This document shows positions 37,248 through 44,460 of a DNA stretch of 64,000 nt, piece by piece (the stretch's first letter is position 1; each line of letters begins with the position of its first letter). Location: NCBI GenBank assembly GCA_000993615.1, contig LBWM01000004.1, positions 47,488-111,487 on the forward strand, in the 5' to 3' direction. Under the pieces are notes generated by a model that had not been told where the DNA came from, made no database searches, and worked only from the letters and a program-made list of their open reading frames with translations. Origin of the DNA: Candidatus Peregrinibacteria bacterium GW2011_GWF2_39_17. GTDB lineage: Bacteria; Patescibacteriota; Gracilibacteria; UBA1369; UBA12473. Both the position numbers and the translations under genes were made by a program.

Positions 37248-38630
37248 TCAATGTTTTACACCGTAAACCCCCTCATTTGATCCCAACTTCAAAATCAATT
37301 GCCTAAGCGAAACCCCCAAAAGCAACACCTGAACCAAAAGCCCTGCAGCAAACGATACCGGAATCGCATATAAACCAATTTTATCCAAAAAATAAGCGCT
37401 AATCACCATAGTTAAAACAATAGTTATAACATGAATAGAAGAAGGACGCAGCGTATTTTTAAGCGCGTAATGAGCCCGTGCTAACAAATGCATCACGCTT
37501 TCCAGGGGCACCGCAATTGTATAAACCATTAACAAAGAAGCTGTGGCCGCCACGGCTTGAGCATCGAATTTACCTCCACCCAAAAGCAACCCGATTAAAG
37601 GATGACTAATTAGCGCTAATCCAATTGCGGCCAAGGTGGTATAACCCATAATAATTAAACTTTTCCCCAAAATAAGTTGCTTAAATTCCCTATAATCTTT
37701 GTTGGCCGCCACATGTGAAAGATTAGCAAAAGCAGCCAAGGCCATCGCAATCCCAACTAAGCTCACCGGCAAACTCTGAAAATTACGCGCAAAACTGTAA
37801 ATCGTCACACTTCCTTCCTCTAACTCCGTGGCCAAGCGCACAAACCACCATAGCATCAACTGCCACATTCCCATTTGTACGGTTTTGGGAATTAAAAGCC
37901 AAACTGTTTCTCTAATTTCTTGATTATAAATAAAAACAAATTGAGGACGATACCCGTATCGAATCAAAGAAGGAATTCTAACTCCCAAATGCAAAAACGC
38001 CCCCAGGATTGTGCCAATTACTAGACCCAAAAGTCCAAAATGCGGCACAAAAACAAAAACTCCGATTATAATTCCCACATTATACAAAACCGGCGCCATC
38101 CCATACCAAAAAAAGGCCTTAATACTAATCAAAACATTTCCAAAAGTATTGCTAATCGCAAAAAGCAAAGGAGAAATCAGCATTAAGCGAGTTACAGTCA
38201 CATATTGCGCTTTTTGTTCCGCATCAAATCCAGGCACAATAAAATCCACCAAATGCGGCAAAAATAATCCAAATAAAACCGCCACCGCTCCCAAAATAAG
38301 AAGCCCAAAACTAAGAATTTGATTCGTATACAAAATCCCTTTTTGACGATTGTGCTCATCTAAATTACTAAAAATCGGCACAAAAGCTGCGGACAAAGTC
38401 CCGGTAACCAAAAGAGCTAAAAAAAGATCTGGGATTGCAAAAGCCGCATTATAAATATCCAGTTCTGAAGATGCACCGAAGGTATAAGCAAAAGATTTAT
38501 CGCGTAAAAGCCCCAAAGCATAACTAAGTCCAGAAGTTAAGGTAAGCGCAAAAGCCGTGTGTAAAAAAAGATTTCTAAATCCACCTACTTCTTTTCTTTT
38601 GCGCTGAATTTTTCCTAAAATAAATTTCAC
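37248..38630 (-). CDS. murJ: Lipid II flippase MurJ
   Basis: This MOP-superfamily membrane protein moves lipid-linked peptidoglycan precursor across the cytoplasmic membrane. The 460-aa protein shows about 12-14 hydrophobic segments. The family signatures SYALGLLRDKSFAYTFG, AFAIPDLFLALLVTGTLSAAFVPIF and the basic cavity residues are present. It is shorter than most MurJ (about 500 aa). The start codon is GTG at 38630. It lies between the cysteine desulfidase and small secreted-protein genes on the same strand. Confidence 0.93.
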   Translation of the reverse strand: MKFILGKIQRKRKEVGGFRNLFLHTAFALTLTSGLSYALGLLRDKSFAYTFGASSELDIYNAAFAIPDLFLALLVTGTLSAAFVPIFSNLDEHNRQKGILYTNQILSFGLLILGAVAVLFGLFLPHLVDFIVPGFDAEQKAQYVTVTRLMLISPLLFAISNTFGNVLISIKAFFWYGMAPVLYNVGIIIGVFVFVPHFGLLGLVIGTILGAFLHLGVRIPSLIRYGYRPQFVFIYNQEIRETVWLLIPKTVQMGMWQLMLWWFVRLATELEEGSVTIYSFARNFQSLPVSLVGIAMALAAFANLSHVAANKDYREFKQLILGKSLIIMGYTTLAAIGLALISHPLIGLLLGGGKFDAQAVAATASLLMVYTIAVPLESVMHLLARAHYALKNTLRPSSIHVITIVLTMVISAYFLDKIGLYAIPVSFAAGLLVQVLLLGVSLRQLILKLGSNEGVYGVKH

Positions 38631-38664
38631 GCTGCCGATTGTAGCACGAAAAATTTAAAAACTT

Positions 38665-39024
38665 CTAATCCGCCCATTCCAAACCAACATCTGACCACAA
38701 AGCTACCAAAACTTTAGTTCTTTGACTTCCTCTTACAGAAGATACTGCACCATTTTTTGTATCGCCCGTGACCTCACAAATCATCCTAGTTAATGCCAAA
38801 TACCTTTCATTGCTTAACCCCTGAATAATAATAGCGGTTTTATGGCCTTTGCTAAAACGAGGATAACGCCCACTAAAAAGATGAATGCCAGATTCGCCAT
38901 TTGGATTATCATCCTCAAAATAAACTTCCATCTTACAATGACCGCTTGGTCCGCCGTTATTAGAAATATCCTCTGCCCATTCTTGATGTTCTTCGCCATC
39001 CGGACGACGTGGACAATTAGGCAT
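38665..39024 (-). CDS. Hypothetical 119-aa protein
   Basis: No family is recognised and no signal peptide is seen. The N-terminal third is polar and acidic, the middle has beta-strand-like IHLFSGRYPRF, and the rest has one helix (RYLALTRMICEVTG). Three cysteines are present. It begins 9 nt after the stop of the preceding lipoprotein-like gene, so the two form a pair and may act together. Confidence 0.5.
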   Translation of the reverse strand: MPNCPRRPDGEEHQEWAEDISNNGGPSGHCKMEVYFEDDNPNGESGIHLFSGRYPRFSKGHKTAIIIQGLSNERYLALTRMICEVTGDTKNGAVSSVRGSQRTKVLVALWSDVGLEWAD

Positions 39025-39033
39025 AATTTAGGT

Positions 39034-39627
39034 TTAGTTACCGGCGTTAAATCGAGCTTGTTTCATACCTTCATCGTATAATTCTCTAACAACTCGATCT
39101 ATATCTTCTATGACAGTTTCGCATTCCTCGCCACAACCATCACCCTCAAAAAAATTATTCTGAACAAGGGTATTATCACCATCCCCACATGATGAGGACT
39201 CAGCCTCCTTTTGCCTACGTAAATTTCCTCCTCCTCTTTTCCCAAGTCGGTCATCTCTATAAATTAATTTCCCTTTTTTATGGGAAACAGCAACTCCGCT
39301 AAAGTGAGTCGTCGCCCCGCTAAAAGGACCACTGCCTGATTGATAAGTACTCCAACAACTAATACCATCATCGTTTCCATCAGAATCAGTTAGTGCTACA
39401 CAAGAACAACGACTATGCCCCCTATCTTCCTCCCATCCATCTGAACCTTTTAATCTTAAGCCTGCTGAGAGAGTATTGCAGCTTAAACCAATCTGATCAG
39501 TTATTTGCCTAATTGCATTAAATTCCTCCCTCTTCTCCTGATGGCACCCTGTTCCTGCTGCCAAAGCCAAAACCCCGGCCGCAGCAAGGGCAAGTGAATT
39601 TACAGAATGATGCTCCGGTGATTTCAT
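39034..39627 (-). CDS. Cysteine-rich lipoprotein-like hypothetical protein
   Basis: I chose the ATG at 39627 (197 aa), because the residues after it form a signal peptide: LALAAAGVLALAAGTGC, with C28 as possible lipidation site. The -3 residue is Gly, so the lipobox is weak. A perfect TATAAT (39638-39643) lies only 10 nt upstream. The mature part is polar and Gly/Ser-rich, with about ten cysteines, suggesting disulfides outside the cell. The family is unknown. It pairs with the 119-aa gene downstream. Confidence 0.5.
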   Translation of the reverse strand: MKSPEHHSVNSLALAAAGVLALAAGTGCHQEKREEFNAIRQITDQIGLSCNTLSAGLRLKGSDGWEEDRGHSRCSCVALTDSDGNDDGISCWSTYQSGSGPFSGATTHFSGVAVSHKKGKLIYRDDRLGKRGGGNLRRQKEAESSSCGDGDNTLVQNNFFEGDGCGEECETVIEDIDRVVRELYDEGMKQARFNAGN

Positions 39628-39637
39628 AAATGTGGAA

Positions 39638-39643
39638 ATTATA
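39638..39643 (-). promoter_or_regulatory. -10 box next to the lipoprotein-like start
   Basis: TATAAT on the minus strand ends 10 nt before the ATG at 39627. The predicted leader is only about 4 nt, which also supports this start over the upstream in-frame one. Confidence 0.5.
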
Positions 39644-39767
39644 TAGTAGCAAACTTTGAAAAGCCCTCTGAAATATACCAAATCTTATCCCATTTTTTAA
39701 ATTTGTCAATAAAAATCCAGGGAAACCTATCTAAAAACCTTTATCCACAGGCTATCGAACCACTCAC

Positions 39768-39844
39768 TGGCGGGGACGACCGGACTTGAACCGGCGACCT
39801 TCTGCGTGACAGGCAGACGCTCTAACCAACTGAGCTACGCCCCC
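39768..39844 (-). tRNA. tRNA-Asp (anticodon GTC)
   Basis: A 77-nt cloverleaf on the minus strand. The acceptor GGGGGCG pairs with CGTCCCC (one G-U), the D arm reads GCTC/GAGC, and anticodon stem TCTGC/GCAGA encloses CTGTCAC with anticodon GTC. The T arm has TTCAAGT, discriminator G73 is present and CCA is encoded. G34 of tRNA-Asp is a standard queuosine site, which fits QueG and the precursor transporter in this window. Confidence 0.96.
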
Positions 39845-39956
39845 TCAAACTAAACGGCAAAAACAAGCGGCGAGATGATAACCTGATTTATTAAATTTGT
39901 ACATATTCAGAAGCAAAAATTCACCCTGCAAAACATGAAAATTTATTCAAAATTAC

Positions 39957-39993
39957 TTGACTTATTAATAAAAATAAAGTAATATATTATAAT
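39957..39993 (+). promoter_or_regulatory. Strong promoter for the structured RNA
   Basis: TTGACT (39957-39962) is followed after 17 bp by TAATAT (39980-39985). A perfect TATAAT overlaps at 39988-39993. Transcription should begin around 39992-40001. No protein gene starts for another 400 nt. Confidence 0.6.
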
Positions 39994-39999
39994 GTTCAT

Positions 40000-40287
40000 T
40001 GAAAATTTAACTTGAATCCTGAGGCACAGATGGAGATAAAACCTTTTTTATCTTCGGCTGCGCCTCAAGATTCCAATAGTACAATAAGCCTGCTTATGAA
40101 TTTTCCCAAAATTTCATGGTCACTGTTTGCTCATTTTAGGCGGGGTTTCTTCCCTAAAAAAGAGAAATAGACAGCTTGCTATTTAGGGCAACCTAATTAA
40201 CAGAAAATTGGTGTAGTGATGCATTAATTTTTACTCTAAACTCTTAGCTGCTGCTGAACTTACTATTTGAATCTTGGGGTTTTTTTT
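40000..40287 (+). ncRNA. Candidate structured non-coding RNA of unknown class
   Basis: This segment lies in a long intergenic stretch, downstream of a strong promoter, and has no credible reading frame. A 5' hairpin pairs GAATC (40014-40018) with GATTC (40069-40073), TGAGGC (40020-40025) with GCCTCA (40062-40067), and GATAAAA (40035-40041) with TTTTATC (40046-40052). A long-range helix pairs 40063-40081 with 40261-40279: 17 Watson-Crick pairs, one G-U and one mismatch. Eight T follow. Internal hairpins include ATAAG/CTTAT (40084-40097) and CCCTAAA/TTTAGGG (40152-40188). The strand 40062-40073 is shared by both large helices, so they compete. It lacks the conserved cores of RNase P RNA, tmRNA and SRP RNA. 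Confidence 0.6.
40261..40287 (+). terminator. Terminator arm and T8 run of the structured RNA
   Basis: The 3' arm 40261-40279 pairs with 40063-40081, which lies 180 nt upstream. It ends GGGG and is followed at once by eight T. The helix, with an unusually large enclosed domain, would act as an intrinsic terminator. Confidence 0.5.
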
Positions 40288-40333
40288 GTACAAGGCCTTC
40301 TTCTACCCACCACAGGAAGGTTCATAATAAATA

Positions 40334-40342
40334 TGCTATCCT
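40334..40342 (+). promoter_or_regulatory. Extended -10 promoter for the glycosyltransferase, with leader hairpin
   Basis: TGCTATCCT is a candidate extended -10. The leader to the ATG at 40399 is about 50 nt. It contains a 6-bp hairpin CCCTCT/AGAGGG (40358-40374) with a 5-nt loop. Confidence 0.4.
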
Positions 40343-40398
40343 AGGCATGGATGATAGCCCTCTTAAAGAGAGGGATAATCTAAATAAAAGCTAGCCTT

Positions 40399-41580
40399 AT
40401 GCCTACATCTTTAAGCAAACATCCTTCAAATCAAAACCTAAATTCCAAATCGGCCAGTTTTCGTATCGGCATCGACGCTCGCATGTATTCCACCCAATTT
40501 ACTGGTATTGGGCGCTATGTTTTTGAATTAGTCCATCGCTTGCCTAAAATCGCCCCGAGGTGCGAATTTATTCTATTCATGAACGAACCAGAATTTTCTA
40601 AATTTAAATCTCCTTATTCTCAAGTTAAAAAAATCCTAGTTAATGCTGCTCATTATTCTCTAACTGAACAAACCACCTTTTGGCACAAATTACAACAAGC
40701 CAATCTTGATTTAATACATTTTACTCATTTTAATGTTCCGCTATTTTATCGCAAACCTTATCTTGTAACGATCCACGATTTAACTTTATCTTTTTTCCCA
40801 GGTAAAAAAATGACTAAATGGTATCACCGTTTAGCCTATAATTTAGTTATTAAGACCAGTGTTCAAAAAGCCCGAAAAATTATTGCTGTTTCCAAAAACA
40901 CTAAACACGACCTTATAAAATTACTTAAAGTACCACCCTCAAAAATTAAAGTTATTTATGAAGCCGTGGGACAAGAATTTAGCAAAAATCCTTCCTCGAA
41001 AGACCTCAAATCCATCACCCTTAAATATCATCTTACCTCCGATTTTATTCTCTACACAGGAGTTTGGCGCAACCACAAAAATATCATTAATCTCTTACGG
41101 GCTTTTTCTCTTTTAACCAAAAACCCAGCCTTCCAAGGACAGCTAGTTCTAACTGGTAAAGAAGACCCTTTTTATCCCGAAGTTAAAACCACTATTAAAG
41201 ATCTTAAGTTAAATTCACGTATTGTCTTAACTGGCCTAATCCCAGAACAAGATCTCATTACTCTGTACTACAAAGCCAAAATTTTCTGCCTACCTTCTTT
41301 ATACGAAGGATTTGGCTTATCGCCATTAGAAGCCATGGCTTGCGGCACTCCAGTCGCTGTTTCCAACACCTCTTGCCTTCCTGAAATTTGCGGCCATCCA
41401 AATGCCCTCTTTTTTGACCCCTTAAATCCAACATCAATCGCTGAAAATTTACTAAAATTATGGACTAGTGAAGCGCTGCAAAAACGTTTAAGAAAAAACG
41501 GGTTAGCTCATGTTAAAAAATTTTCCTGGGACAAAATGGTTAAGGAAACCTGGCAACTCTATCTTTCAAACTGCCCCTAA
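40399..41580 (+). CDS. Family 4 glycosyltransferase (GT-B)
   Basis: This 393-aa retaining glycosyltransferase is of the WbdD/RfaB-like GT4 type. The N-terminal Rossmann domain has FTGIGRYVFELV (residues 34-45). The C-terminal donor-binding domain has LYEGFGLSPLEAMACGTP (301-318) with the paired glutamates E303 and E311. The first about 20 residues are polar, and translation might begin later. It probably transfers a sugar from an NDP donor onto a surface polymer; donor and acceptor are unknown. A DUF721 gene follows 11 nt later. Confidence 0.9.
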   Translation: MPTSLSKHPSNQNLNSKSASFRIGIDARMYSTQFTGIGRYVFELVHRLPKIAPRCEFILFMNEPEFSKFKSPYSQVKKILVNAAHYSLTEQTTFWHKLQQANLDLIHFTHFNVPLFYRKPYLVTIHDLTLSFFPGKKMTKWYHRLAYNLVIKTSVQKARKIIAVSKNTKHDLIKLLKVPPSKIKVIYEAVGQEFSKNPSSKDLKSITLKYHLTSDFILYTGVWRNHKNIINLLRAFSLLTKNPAFQGQLVLTGKEDPFYPEVKTTIKDLKLNSRIVLTGLIPEQDLITLYYKAKIFCLPSLYEGFGLSPLEAMACGTPVAVSNTSCLPEICGHPNALFFDPLNPTSIAENLLKLWTSEALQKRLRKNGLAHVKKFSWDKMVKETWQLYLSNCP

Positions 41581-41591
41581 GCAATCTTATT

Positions 41592-41915
41592 ATGCGTAAA
41601 TCTGAATTCACCCCCCTACAAAACCTGCTGACTGCAGTCATTAATCAATATAACCTAAAGCCCCAATTTGACGGTGCTACTATTTGCCACCAATTTAAAA
41701 AATTAACTTCCGGATTATGGAATCAAAAAGCTGACCAAAACATAAAAGCGCTATCTTACAAAAAGGGAACCCTAACCATTCAAGCCAAAAGCTCAGGCTG
41801 GGCGCAACAAGTCCAATTCAAAAAAACAGCTATCCTAGAACAACTTAGCAAAACCCACCCAAGCATCACCATTAAAAACATCCACATCCAAATTAATCCC
41901 GGAATGTCACCCTGA
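41592..41915 (+). CDS. DUF721 (DciA-like) protein
   Basis: This 107-aa protein matches the DUF721 pattern: an N-terminal helix, a W near the middle (LTSGLWNQ), then GTLTIQAKSSGWAQQVQFKKTAILEQL and a C-terminal beta strand. DciA members load the replicative helicase in bacteria that lack DnaC or DnaI. It follows the glycosyltransferase gene closely and ends with TGA. The role in replication is inferred from the family. Confidence 0.8.
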   Translation: MRKSEFTPLQNLLTAVINQYNLKPQFDGATICHQFKKLTSGLWNQKADQNIKALSYKKGTLTIQAKSSGWAQQVQFKKTAILEQLSKTHPSITIKNIHIQINPGMSP

Positions 41916-41991
41916 AAATCATCAACACCTACCAAAAAAATGCAGAATTCTTTGCTTTTAGCCAATTTTCAGCCATTTTACAATGTTTCTC

Positions 41992-42019
41992 TTGACTTTA
42001 TCAAAGGCCTAGCTACACT
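41992..42019 (+). promoter_or_regulatory. Promoter for the rpsP-KH unit
   Basis: TTGACT (41992-41997), 16 bp, TACACT (42014-42019). The predicted start near 42026 gives a leader of about 36 nt before the TTG start of rpsP. Confidence 0.55.
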
Positions 42020-42061
42020 AAGAGCCACGCTTCCCAAATTTTATATTTAAATTGTTTTGCC

Positions 42062-42493
42062 TTGCTCCGAATACGCCTAACCCGAACTGGGAAAAAACGC
42101 CAACCAAGCTATCGCTTGGTAGTTGCTGAACATACTAGCCCCATAAAAGGAAAATTTATTGAAATGGTCGGGCATTACCGTATTGAAAAAGCAAATCGCA
42201 AATTGGTATTTAACCAAGATCGTATTAAATACTGGATTTCTGTAGGTGCAAAACCAAGCGATACTATCGCTTCTTTGCTTAAAAAAGAAGGCCTTGAAGG
42301 AATGGATCGTTTTATCCTAACTAAAACCCATAAACGAAAAAAGAAAAAAGCCGGGAATGAACCTGCTGTAACAACTACGCCATCCGTGAAAGTTGCCCCT
42401 GAATCAACTCCTAATGATAAACCTGAAAACAATGACGAAGCAGCCAAAAATGAAACCTCTAGCGAAGAAAAAGAGTCTCCTACAAAGGAGTAA
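42062..42493 (+). CDS. rpsP: Small ribosomal subunit protein bS16
   Basis: The family N-terminus LRIRLTRTGKKRQPSYRLVV is immediate after a TTG codon at 42062, so translation starts at TTG. Family core residues continue to about 85 (VGHYRIEKANRKLVFNQDRI, WISVGAKPSDT). At 143 aa it is about 60 residues longer than usual. The extra tail begins with a basic KRKKKK patch and then becomes Pro/Thr/Glu-rich, probably disordered. A KH-domain gene follows 36 nt later, the usual rpsP-khpA order. Confidence 0.95.
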   Translation: MLRIRLTRTGKKRQPSYRLVVAEHTSPIKGKFIEMVGHYRIEKANRKLVFNQDRIKYWISVGAKPSDTIASLLKKEGLEGMDRFILTKTHKRKKKKAGNEPAVTTTPSVKVAPESTPNDKPENNDEAAKNETSSEEKESPTKE

Positions 42494-42529
42494 AGATTGA
42501 ACTTGAAACATATTTAACCCTTTTTTATT

Positions 42530-42925
42530 ATGAGTGATCCTTCTATTGGCGCTGACCGCGATTTTATTGAGTATGTGGTCAAGCAACTTGTGGATGATCC
42601 CACGAAAGTTATTGTTACCAGGACAGTAGATGAGATGGGTGTTTTAATCACCTTACAAGTTAGCTCCATGGACATGGGAAAGGTGATTGGAAAAAGTGGC
42701 CAAACCGCCAAAGCATTACGAATTCTTTTGCGAGTAATCGGCTCAAAAAATCACGCTCGCGTCAATCTTAAAATTGTGGAACCAGATGGCCATGAGGTTG
42801 CTCCCGAAGAAATTACAACCGAGAAAAAAAGCTCTAAAAAGGAAAAATCGGCAATCCTTGAAGAAGAAATTGCGGATCAACACGCTGATCTTCCGGATGA
42901 CCTAACTGCCCTCAACGAAAATTAA
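42530..42925 (+). CDS. khpA: KH-domain RNA-binding protein (KhpA/YlqC)
   Basis: This small RNA-binding protein works in bacteria with KhpB in RNA metabolism and cell-size control. The KH core with its GxxG loop is seen in GKVIGKSGQTAKALRILLRVI (about residues 50-70). KhpA proteins are usually about 75-80 aa; here a charged Lys/Glu-rich extension of about 50 residues brings it to 131. Position after rpsP supports the call. The paralogue KhpB is not in this window. Confidence 0.88.
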   Translation: MSDPSIGADRDFIEYVVKQLVDDPTKVIVTRTVDEMGVLITLQVSSMDMGKVIGKSGQTAKALRILLRVIGSKNHARVNLKIVEPDGHEVAPEEITTEKKSSKKEKSAILEEEIADQHADLPDDLTALNEN

Positions 42926-42966
42926 AAACCAGGAAAGATCACCTTGAAAAAACCACTCTATTAATC

Positions 42967-42996
42967 TTGCTTGATTAGGCAGTTATCCAGTACAAT
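42967..42996 (+). promoter_or_regulatory. Promoter giving a leaderless pilin-like mRNA
   Basis: TTGCTT (42967-42972), 18 bp, TACAAT (42991-42996). The hexamer ends 7 nt before the ATG at 43004, so transcription should start at or beside the A of the start codon. This excludes the upstream TTG at 42971 as the start. Confidence 0.6.
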
Positions 42997-43003
42997 AAAA
43001 TTC

Positions 43004-43375
43004 ATGAACGATCAAAATATTTCAATTATTGATGCCGCCGAACAATTTGACATTCTCGAAATAATCAATCGCGGGATTGCCTATGCCATTATTATTGCTG
43101 GCTTTCTTTCGGTGGTTTTTATTTTTTTCGGTGGAATTTCCTTCATCTTATCAGGCGGCCAAGAAGATAAAATTAAACAAGCAGTCAGCACTATTCGCTA
43201 CGCCATAATTGGCTTAATTATAACTTTTATGGCCATTGTTATTGTTGCAGCAGTGGGCAAAGCTTTAGGGCTTAATATTATTGAATATCTAAACTTCGGA
43301 GAAATTGTAGACATGATCCGTTCAATTACTTCCAGCGCTAACCCCAACAGCGGGGGGATTGAAACTCTTCAATAA
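43004..43375 (+). CDS. T4SS-pilin-like two-helix membrane protein
   Basis: This 123-aa protein has two hydrophobic segments (residues 23-50 and 64-87). They are separated by a short polar turn, SGGQEDKIKQAVSTIRYAI, which is the hallmark of the VirB2/TrbC-like small membrane proteins common in CPR genomes. No other secretion genes are in the window. I start it at the ATG at 43004 from the promoter position. It could be an exported pilin subunit or an orphan membrane protein. Confidence 0.7.
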   Translation: MNDQNISIIDAAEQFDILEIINRGIAYAIIIAGFLSVVFIFFGGISFILSGGQEDKIKQAVSTIRYAIIGLIITFMAIVIVAAVGKALGLNIIEYLNFGEIVDMIRSITSSANPNSGGIETLQ

Positions 43376-43394
43376 TTTTTGAGCAAATACGGTT

Positions 43395-44303
43395 ATGGAC
43401 CTTAAAAAATTTGCCATTTTAGACGGGCATGCCCTTATTTTTCGTGGTTATTACGCCATTCCTCCGCTCTACACCGAAAAAGGCGAATTAGTTAACGCTG
43501 TTTTTGGCTTTACAACTATTTTACTTAATATTTTACAAAAACTGCGACCGGATTATTTGGTTGTGACTTTTGACATGAAGGGGCCAACCTTTCGCCATGA
43601 TACAGATAAAACCTACAAAGCCACCCGTAAAGAAACTCCTGATGATCTAATTCCCCAGGTCGAAATAATTCATCAGGTTGCGCGCACTTTCCAAATTCCA
43701 ATTTTTGAACAACAAGGATTCGAAGCAGATGACCTAATTGCCTCTCTTGCCCAACAATTAAAATTCCACCCTGAAATCGAAATTTCCATTATTAGCGGCG
43801 ATATGGATTTAACCCAACTCATTAATCAACAGATTAAACTTTTAACCCCCCTAAGCGGTTTTAATGATATCAAGACCTATAATACCCAGGCTGTCATTGA
43901 AAAATATGGAATCCACCCAGAGCAAATGATCGATTACAAAGCCATTTCTGGGGATAAAAGTGATAATATTAACGGTATACCGGGAATTGGCAAAAAAACC
44001 GCAACCAAACTCCTTCAAACCTACCACAGCCTAGATGGTATTTATGAAAATTTAGACAAAATTAAAGGCGCCTTACATCTCAAACTTAGCCTTGGCAAAG
44101 AAGCCGCTTATCACTGCCAAAATTTAGTAAAACTAATAAAAAATGTCCCCTTGGAATTTAATTTAACAGCTTGCGAAACAAAAGATATGCCCAAGGATGC
44201 AATTCAAAAATTATTTACGGAGCTAAACTTTAAAAGGCTATTTATGAAATTTGAAGAACTTTACAAGCACAAAAAAGCCGAAGAGCAACTTGCGATGTTT
44301 TAA
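43395..44303 (+). CDS. 5'-3' exonuclease (PolA N-terminal domain type)
   Basis: This 302-aa flap-endonuclease-like nuclease corresponds to the first domain of DNA polymerase I. Metal-binding acidic clusters are seen in AILDGHALIFRGYY, VTFDMKGPTFRH, QGFEADDLIASLA and ISGDMDLTQL. The helix-three-turn-helix GIPGIGKKTATKLL follows GDKSDNI. The polymerase part is absent; the next gene is pheS. It would process flaps or RNA primers, with any polymerase domain encoded elsewhere. It starts 19 nt after the pilin-like gene. Confidence 0.92.
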   Translation: MDLKKFAILDGHALIFRGYYAIPPLYTEKGELVNAVFGFTTILLNILQKLRPDYLVVTFDMKGPTFRHDTDKTYKATRKETPDDLIPQVEIIHQVARTFQIPIFEQQGFEADDLIASLAQQLKFHPEIEISIISGDMDLTQLINQQIKLLTPLSGFNDIKTYNTQAVIEKYGIHPEQMIDYKAISGDKSDNINGIPGIGKKTATKLLQTYHSLDGIYENLDKIKGALHLKLSLGKEAAYHCQNLVKLIKNVPLEFNLTACETKDMPKDAIQKLFTELNFKRLFMKFEELYKHKKAEEQLAMF

Positions 44304-44437
44304 AAACCAACGTTAAGTAAGATACGGATTTCATACCAAGCACCCCCATTCCCACTAGTAGCGACCTTACATTACAAAATATTAATGATTTAGAAACCTC
44401 TGATTTCGCTGCTTTTTTAATTGTCTTCTGCAAAAAA

Positions 44438-44460
44438 CATCGCTAAACTAAAAAGCGATG
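44438..44460 (+). promoter_or_regulatory. Inverted repeat sequestering the pheS start codon
   Basis: CATCGC (44438-44443) pairs perfectly with GCGATG (44455-44460), whose last three bases are the pheS ATG; the loop is 11 nt. The left arm is also the last two codons (CAT CGC) before a TAA of an upstream open frame. Ribosomes translating that frame would open the hairpin. A regulatory role is inferred. Confidence 0.4.

Noticed and set aside
40000..40287. The structured region as RNase P RNA, tmRNA or SRP RNA.
   Set aside because: No GAGGAAAGTCC or ACAGAAA core, no tRNA-like ends with TTCGA arm, and no GGAAG-containing SRP helix are present.
42971..43003. TTG start 11 codons upstream of the pilin-like gene.
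   Set aside because: Those codons overlap the promoter (-35 TTGCTT, -10 TACAAT); the transcript should begin at the ATG at 43004.
44304..44457. T-box leader before pheS.
   Set aside because: The T-box sequence (AGGGTGGNACCGCG) and a terminator hairpin are missing.
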